A DNA stretch of 5,105 nt from a bacterium (lineage in GTDB: Bacteria; Verrucomicrobiota; Verrucomicrobiae; Limisphaerales; J093): positions 1 to 5,105 of the forward strand of contig JAKCAB010000127.1 in NCBI GenBank assembly GCA_021839785.1. Reading direction: 5' to 3'. This document shows positions 1 through 3,332 of the stretch, one piece after another; within the stretch, counting starts at the first letter, position 1; every line of letters starts with the position of its first letter. Position numbers and translations under genes: made by a program. The notes below the pieces were generated by a model. That model ran no database searches. It worked only from the letters and a program-made list of their open reading frames with translations, and was not told the DNA's origin.

Positions 1-120
1 GGCCGGCTTCAAGCGCGAGAGGCCCACCGTGATCGCCCCGAGCGCGATCAGGCCAAGCGCGCAGTACAGGATGCGGCGCCGACGGCGCTGGCGGGCGAAT
101 TCGGGTCGGGCGATGTCCAT
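1..120 (-). CDS. HlyD-type RND efflux periplasmic adaptor, N-terminal fragment
   Basis: Only the first 40 codons are in the window, and the gene continues off the left edge. The ATG is the complement of 118-120. The translation starts MDIARPEFARQRRRRR, continues with one hydrophobic segment (about residues 17-34, ILYCALGLIALGAITVGL), then SRLKPA. A short basic cytoplasmic head followed by a single anchor helix is the usual N-terminus of membrane-fusion (HlyD/AcrA-like) subunits of RND or ABC-type exporters. The MDIARPE opening is one I associate with this family in Acidobacteriota and Verrucomicrobiota. Such proteins bridge an inner-membrane pump to the outer membrane. None of the barrel-sandwich or hairpin domain is visible, so the assignment rests on the anchor region alone. 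No clear Shine-Dalgarno sequence precedes the ATG. The gene lies 58 bases downstream of the DUF4160 gene on the same strand. Confidence 0.68.
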   Translation of the reverse strand, partial: MDIARPEFARQRRRRRILYCALGLIALGAITVGLSRLKPA

Positions 121-178
121 GAGTGCCGGGTGTGGTTGCGAGGTTTGTTTCCGGCGGGTGCGCGGTTAACGACTGCAC

Positions 179-433
179 CTAGGCCGCGATGGGCAACGGC
201 CGCTGGGCCAGCCGGCAGCGTTGCCAGGCCGCAAGCAATTCCCGGCGGTGCAGCCGCCCCCACTCGAGGATGCGGTCCGCCACCGGCGGCGGCACCGATC
301 CGTCCACGATGCGCAGCGGGAAGACCTCCACCACAACTTCTTCGCCGCGGTAAATCGCGTGAAAGCGGGCCGGCAGCGACTTGCTGAACAGCATCAGGAT
401 CACGACCCCATAAAACTTTGCGAGCACTGGCAT
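179..433 (-). CDS. DUF4160 domain protein
   Basis: This small protein of 84 residues matches DUF4160 along its whole length: N-terminal MPVLAKFYGVVI, then ARFHAIYRGEE (residues 22-32), VVVEVFPLRIVDG (33-45), ILEWGRLHRRELLAAWQRC (55-73) and a proline-rich end, PLPIAA. The domain is small and cytoplasmic with no known biochemical role. DUF4160 genes are often paired with a DUF2442 gene in toxin-antitoxin-like cassettes, but no DUF2442 partner is visible on either side here. The frame stays open upstream to 550, but the ATG at 433 is chosen because MPVLAKFYG is the normal family start and the extra 39 residues look unlike protein. The stop is TAG (179-181). No clear Shine-Dalgarno sequence is seen. 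A run of seven A residues (coding sense) lies just before the ATG, and a 7-bp hairpin lies 18 bases upstream. Confidence 0.82.
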   Translation of the reverse strand: MPVLAKFYGVVILMLFSKSLPARFHAIYRGEEVVVEVFPLRIVDGSVPPPVADRILEWGRLHRRELLAAWQRCRLAQRPLPIAA

Positions 434-451
434 GACTTTTTTTGGTTTCAG

Positions 452-474
452 CGTCCGGCAGCCTTTACCGGACG
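452..474 (-). repeat. 7-bp hairpin in the DUF4160 leader
   Basis: CGTCCGG (452-458) and CCGGACG (468-474) form a perfect 7-bp stem with a 9-base loop. In the coding sense of the DUF4160 gene the stem ends 18 bases before the ATG and is followed by an A-rich stretch, not a T-run, so it does not look like an intrinsic terminator. It could be a leader structure or a binding site for an autoregulator, but neither is shown by the sequence. In a GC-rich genome a stem of this size can arise by chance. Confidence 0.3.
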
Positions 475-507
475 TTCCCGGTTCAAGTTCCAATTTGTGC
501 GACACTC

Positions 508-522
508 CCGGTCGGCGACCGG
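508..522. repeat. Short GC-rich inverted repeat
   Basis: CCGGTC (508-513) and GACCGG (517-522) form a 6-bp perfect stem with a 3-base loop, followed on the plus strand by TTT. No plus-strand gene lies upstream that would need a terminator, so it may be chance structure or part of the DUF4160 promoter region. Confidence 0.2.
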
Positions 523-742
523 TTTCAACGATTCCCACCGCCGCAGGCACCTTTCGCAGCAGGCGTGCCAGACTTGGGGTGGGTGAAAACGCGAATCCGC
601 GCGGCGGCTCTCTGCCCAGATCCCCAGCAGAGCTTAATCCACTTCGCGGCAGTGGCTTGCGGTGAATTCACGGTGCCAGGAGTTGGCCGCGAAAATTCTC
701 CGGGCGGCCAGGCGAGGCGGCGGCCGAACCGGCCCGCTCGTT

Positions 743-786
743 CGTGGCCGGGACGCCGGTGTCCCATTAGCGGGACGCCGGCCACG
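743..786. repeat. Imperfect palindrome with internal direct repeat (REP-like)
   Basis: The 7-base ends CGTGGCC (743-749) and GGCCACG (780-786) are perfectly inverted. Inside them, GGTGTCCC (758-765) pairs with GGGACGCC (772-779), with one G-T wobble, around the loop ATTAGC (766-771). The left arm carries an extra GGGACGCC (750-757), so the 10-mer GGGACGCCGG occurs twice in direct orientation (750-759 and 772-781). The result is a stem of about 15 bp with an 8-base bulge. The element lies wholly between genes, as expected of a dispersed palindromic repeat of the REP/BIME kind. Copy number cannot be seen from one window. The open frame crossing it reads GRDAGVPLAGRRP, a peptide I associate with mis-called hypothetical proteins in Verrucomicrobiota. 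That association is memory, not a search. Confidence 0.6.
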
Positions 787-847
787 AGTTGACTTGCCGG
801 CGCACTTCCGCCTTGCGCGGAGACGGGGTTCGGCTGGAATGCGCGCG

Positions 848-1564
848 ATGAAGTTGCTCAAGGACCAGTTCACCGCCTCGCCGTTGATGGCGCGGTTTCT
901 GCCTTATTTGATCTTCGTCGCGCTCACTTCGCTCCAAGGCCAGCTCGGCGCGGGTTCGGAGTACTGGGTGTACCTCGCCAAAACGCTGGTCGGCGCGTGG
1001 CTGGTCTGGCTGGCGCGCCCGTACGTGACCGAGGCGCGCTGGGCGTTCAGTTGGGAGGCGGTGGCGGTCGGCGTGGGCGTCTGTGTGCTTTGGGTGGGGC
1101 TGGATCCTTATTACCCACGGCTGAGCGAGCTCTCGGTAAAACTCGGCTTGAGCGCGCCCAAAGACCCCGCCCAGGCCGCGGCGCCGCTGTGGAATCCGTT
1201 CGTGCAATACGGCGCCGGCAGCGCGCTGGGCTGGCTGGTGGTCGTGGGCCGGATCGCGGGTTCGACGCTGGTGGTGCCGCCGTTGGAGGAAGCCTTCTTC
1301 CGCTCGTTCCTGTACCGGTACTTGATCAAGGCGGACTTCACCGCCGTCCCGCTGGGCACGCTGGCGTGGACACCGCTGGTGGTCACGTCCGTGGTGTTCG
1401 GTCTGATCCACTTCCAATGGCTCGCTGGCATCTTGTGCGGCCTGGCGTACCTGGGCCTGATGATCCACAAGCAGCGCCTGGGCGACGTCATGACCGCGCA
1501 CGCGATCACGAACTTTTTGTTGGGGATTTGGGTGGTTTGGAAAGGCGCCTGGCAATTCTGGTAA
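848..1564 (+). CDS. CPBP-family intramembrane metalloprotease (exosortase-associated CAAX protease-related type)
   Basis: This 238-residue integral membrane protein has the three CPBP/Abi motifs in order. They are EEAFFR (E147, E148, R152; EExxxR), FGLIH (F184, H188; FxxxH) and HAITN (H218, N222; HxxxN). In this family the Glu and His residues form the intramembrane active site that cleaves proteins or prenylated peptides. Hydrophobic segments lie near residues 17-30, 41-56, 70-85, 123-144, 175-187, 191-206 and 219-232. The stretch ADFTAVPLGTLAW (162-174) and the C-terminal GAWQFW resemble the 'CAAX prenyl protease-related' family (TIGR03008 as I recall) that occurs with exosortase/PEP-CTERM sorting systems. 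No exosortase is in the window. The start is uncertain. ATG 848 has GGAA eight bases upstream, and ATG 839 would add three residues (MRA). The frame stays open to an ATG at 662, but that extension is Arg-rich and crosses the 743-786 palindrome, so I reject it. Confidence 0.85.
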   Translation: MKLLKDQFTASPLMARFLPYLIFVALTSLQGQLGAGSEYWVYLAKTLVGAWLVWLARPYVTEARWAFSWEAVAVGVGVCVLWVGLDPYYPRLSELSVKLGLSAPKDPAQAAAPLWNPFVQYGAGSALGWLVVVGRIAGSTLVVPPLEEAFFRSFLYRYLIKADFTAVPLGTLAWTPLVVTSVVFGLIHFQWLAGILCGLAYLGLMIHKQRLGDVMTAHAITNFLLGIWVVWKGAWQFW

Positions 1565-1612
1565 ACGCCACTTCGCGCCGGCCTGTCTCAGCGCCCAACC
1601 AATCCTGGAAAT

Positions 1613-1634
1613 CCCGCGCCAGTGAACGCGCGGG
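1613..1634 (-). terminator. Candidate intrinsic terminator of the cysteine desulfurase gene
   Basis: CCCGCGC (1613-1619) and GCGCGGG (1628-1634) form a perfect, all-GC 7-bp stem with an 8-base loop. On the minus strand it starts three bases after the cysteine desulfurase TGA (1638-1640) and is followed by ATTTCC, a weak T-tract. On the plus strand the hairpin lies 48 bases after the CPBP stop and has no T-tract. Its place between convergent genes supports a termination role, but the poor T-tract makes that uncertain. Confidence 0.4.
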
Positions 1635-1637
1635 CGA

Positions 1638-2762
1638 TCATCCCCGGCAAAGCGTGGCCGCGGCCGTTTCAATGGCGCCCCGAAGCGCCTGCCAGTCGTC
1701 TTCGGTGGTTTCCCAGCCCGCGCTGATGCGCACCATGCGGTCCGTCTTGGCGGGGTCGCACCCCATCGCCAGCAGGACGTGGGACGGTTGCTCTTTGCCG
1801 CTCGCGCAAGCGGAGCCGGTCGAAACCGCGCAGCCCAGCTTGTCCAATTGCACCACCCAGCGACGGCGGCAGTCGGCGACCGGAGGCATCAGGACCGCCA
1901 CGGTGTTCCACAACCGGTCCGCCTTTTCGCCGATAATTTCCGTTTCGGGAAACGCGGTCCGCAACTCGGCGACAAAGCGATCCCGCCAAGCCTGTCGTTG
2001 GTTCATGCCACCTGTGACCATCTCTCGTTCCCGTTCCGCCCAGGCCGCCGTCATGGCCAGGACACCGGGCACGTTCTCGGTGCCCGCGCGCCGGCCGTCT
2101 TCCTGCGGACCGCCAACCAGATGGGGGCGAAACCCGGCGGGCACCTTCATGAATCCCACGCCAACCGGACCGCCGAACTTGTGGGCGCAACCGATGACGT
2201 AATCCGCCTGACCGAGCCCAGCGGCGGGTAATTTGCCCACCCACTGCGCCGCGTCGCAGGCGAATGGCACGTCATGGTCGCGGCAGAGGGCGAGCGCCTC
2301 GCGCCAGGGTTGAAGGACGCCGGTTTCGTTGTTCGCCGCCATGATGGCCACGAGGGCGGGCCGGCTGCCTCGCAGTCGCTCGGCGAGCTGGTTCAAGTCG
2401 GCGACGCCATCGCGTGTCACCGGGAGCGGATTCACGCGCGGGCCGAACCAGCGGCGGGCGGCGGCGATCATGCAAGGGTGCTCGATCGCCGAGAGCCAGG
2501 CTTCGCCCTCGCCTGCCTGCGCCGCGTGGTGCATCACCGCATTCGCGGCCTCGGTGGCGCCGGAGGTCCAGACCAGGTCGAAGGGCGAGGCGCCCAGCCA
2601 GGCAGCCGCGGACTGGCGGGCCTCGTTCAACGCGGCGTCGGCCCGCGCGCCGAGCCGATGCGGGCTGGACGGGTTGGCCGGGAAGCGCTCGACGGCGTCC
2701 AGCCAGGCCTGGCGCGCCACGGCGCCCAGCGGCGACGTGGCGTTGTGATCGAAATACCGCAC
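1638..2762 (-). CDS. Cysteine desulfurase, NifS/IscS type
   Basis: This 374-residue PLP enzyme removes sulfur from L-cysteine as an enzyme-bound persulfide, giving alanine and feeding Fe-S cluster, thiamine or tRNA thiolation pathways in the cytoplasm. The class-V aminotransferase fold is complete: DHNATSPL near the start, TSGATEAAN (66-74), IEHP (93-96, the PLP-stacking His95), NNETG (144-148), CDAAQ (169-173, Asp170 facing the pyridine nitrogen), HKFGGPVG (194-201, PLP-binding Lys195), RRAGTEN (224-230) and STGSACASG (314-322, catalytic Cys319), then VRIS (344-347). The mobile-loop Cys in SGSAC context places it in the NifS/IscS group, not the SufS/CsdA group. It is slightly shorter than IscS (about 400). 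The start is GTG at 2762, fixed by an in-frame TAA four codons upstream (complement of 2772-2774). No Shine-Dalgarno sequence is apparent. No IscU, IscR, NifU or thiolase gene is beside it, so its acceptor cannot be inferred. Confidence 0.93.
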   Translation of the reverse strand: MRYFDHNATSPLGAVARQAWLDAVERFPANPSSPHRLGARADAALNEARQSAAAWLGASPFDLVWTSGATEAANAVMHHAAQAGEGEAWLSAIEHPCMIAAARRWFGPRVNPLPVTRDGVADLNQLAERLRGSRPALVAIMAANNETGVLQPWREALALCRDHDVPFACDAAQWVGKLPAAGLGQADYVIGCAHKFGGPVGVGFMKVPAGFRPHLVGGPQEDGRRAGTENVPGVLAMTAAWAEREREMVTGGMNQRQAWRDRFVAELRTAFPETEIIGEKADRLWNTVAVLMPPVADCRRRWVVQLDKLGCAVSTGSACASGKEQPSHVLLAMGCDPAKTDRMVRISAGWETTEDDWQALRGAIETAAATLCRG

Positions 2763-2855
2763 GGCCGGAAGTTAGGCGGGCGTCGGGCGGCCGGCGAGTT
2801 TTCCGGGACAGTGGGCTTGAAGCGGCCAAGGCATCGCCGCTAGCTTGGCGGCATC
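2763..2855. promoter_or_regulatory. Divergent intergenic region with weak promoter candidate
   Basis: These 93 bases separate the cysteine desulfurase (minus) from the GcvH-like operon (plus), so both promoters should lie here or overlap the gene ends. For the plus operon, TTGAAG (2817-2822) and TAGCTT (2841-2846) are 18 bases apart and resemble sigma-70 boxes at 4/6 and 3/6 matches. If used, transcription would start almost at the GTG codon (2856), giving a leaderless or near-leaderless message. On the minus strand TAACTT lies six bases before the other GTG. Neither gene has a good Shine-Dalgarno sequence. The match is weak and offered as a candidate only. Confidence 0.25.
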
Positions 2856-3332
2856 GTGACACCGACGGTCCTGTACAAACGCGCCAACTTTGCGACTCGC
2901 CTGCCGACTTCGCACCTTTACACGCCGTCGCACTGCTGGCTGGCCAGGGCGGACGGGGGCGAGGCGACCGCCGCGCGCTGGCGGGTGGGCTACACCAAGT
3001 TCGCCCTGCGGATGCTCGGCGAACTGGTGGACGTGCAATTCACGTGCACGCCGGGCACCGCGGTCCAGACCGGCGACATCCTCGGGACGATCGAGGGGTT
3101 CAAGGCCATCAGCGACGTCTATTGCGCCGGGCGCGGCCGCTTTGCCGGGACCAACCCGGCGTTGTGCGGAGATTTGGAATGCCTCACGCGGGATCCGTAC
3201 ACGGGCTGGCTTTACGAATTCGAGGGCGAACCCGACGCCCGCTGCCTCAACGTAAATGCCTATCAAGATTTGCTCAACGCCACAATCGACCGCACAATGG
3301 CCCGGCAAAACACTGACGAATCTGAAACATGA
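2856..3332 (+). CDS. GcvH-like lipoyl-carrier protein
   Basis: This 158-residue protein resembles the H protein of the glycine cleavage system, which carries an intermediate on a lipoyl-lysine swinging arm. The GcvH fold is visible: LYTPSHCW (21-28) matches the family's N-terminal HEW strand, VGYTKFALRMLGELVDVQF (44-62) matches the GITxxAxxxLGDIVxVxL strand-helix, and GTAVQTGDILGTIEGFKAISD (67-87) contains the lipoylation hairpin with Lys83 in E-G-F-K-A-I-S-D. TNPAL (99-103) and DPYTGWLYEF (113-122) match the C-terminal half. It is about 30 residues longer than typical GcvH, owing to a tail that ends polar (NTDESET). The start is GTG 2856, bounded by an in-frame TAG at 2841-2843. No gcvT, gcvP or lipoate ligase is nearby, so it may be a specialised stand-alone carrier, not the housekeeping H protein. 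Its TGA overlaps the next gene's ATG (ATGA), which implies translational coupling to the channel-GTPase gene. Confidence 0.85.
   Translation: MTPTVLYKRANFATRLPTSHLYTPSHCWLARADGGEATAARWRVGYTKFALRMLGELVDVQFTCTPGTAVQTGDILGTIEGFKAISDVYCAGRGRFAGTNPALCGDLECLTRDPYTGWLYEFEGEPDARCLNVNAYQDLLNATIDRTMARQNTDESET

Larger units (their letters stand above)
434..847. other. Gene-free intergenic region between DUF4160 and CPBP genes
   Basis: This stretch of about 410 bases separates the divergent DUF4160 (minus) and CPBP (plus) genes. Open frames cross it on both strands, but their translations are Arg/Pro/Gly-rich and match no family I recognise, so I call no gene. It contains two short perfect hairpins (452-474 and 508-522) and a long imperfect palindrome (743-786). 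A TTGACT hexamer at 789-794 resembles a -35 box but has no matching -10 about 17 bases on. Promoters for both flanking genes probably lie here, but I cannot place them. Confidence 0.6.

Noticed and set aside
434..550. Longer DUF4160 frame starting at 550
   Set aside because: The added 39 residues resemble no domain, and the ATG at 433 gives the canonical MPVLAKFYG start.
525..785. Minus-strand 86-residue open frame
   Set aside because: It reads through the palindrome (AGVPLMGHRRPG), has no domain and no ribosome binding site; it is a repeat-derived false ORF.
789..794. TTGACT as a -35 box for the CPBP gene
   Set aside because: No plausible -10 hexamer lies 16-18 bases downstream.
662..847. 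N-terminal extension of the CPBP protein to an ATG at 662
   Set aside because: The extra residues are Arg/Gly-rich, cross the palindromic repeat and lack any family resemblance. The family normally begins just before the first hydrophobic helix.
997..2202. Plus-strand 401-residue open frame
   Set aside because: It spans the end of the CPBP gene and the antisense of the cysteine desulfurase. Its composition is typical of an out-of-frame GC-rich shadow.
2414..3316. Plus-strand 300-residue open frame across the divergent promoter region
   Set aside because: It overlaps the antisense of the desulfurase and the wrong frame of GcvH; the Arg-rich translation matches nothing.
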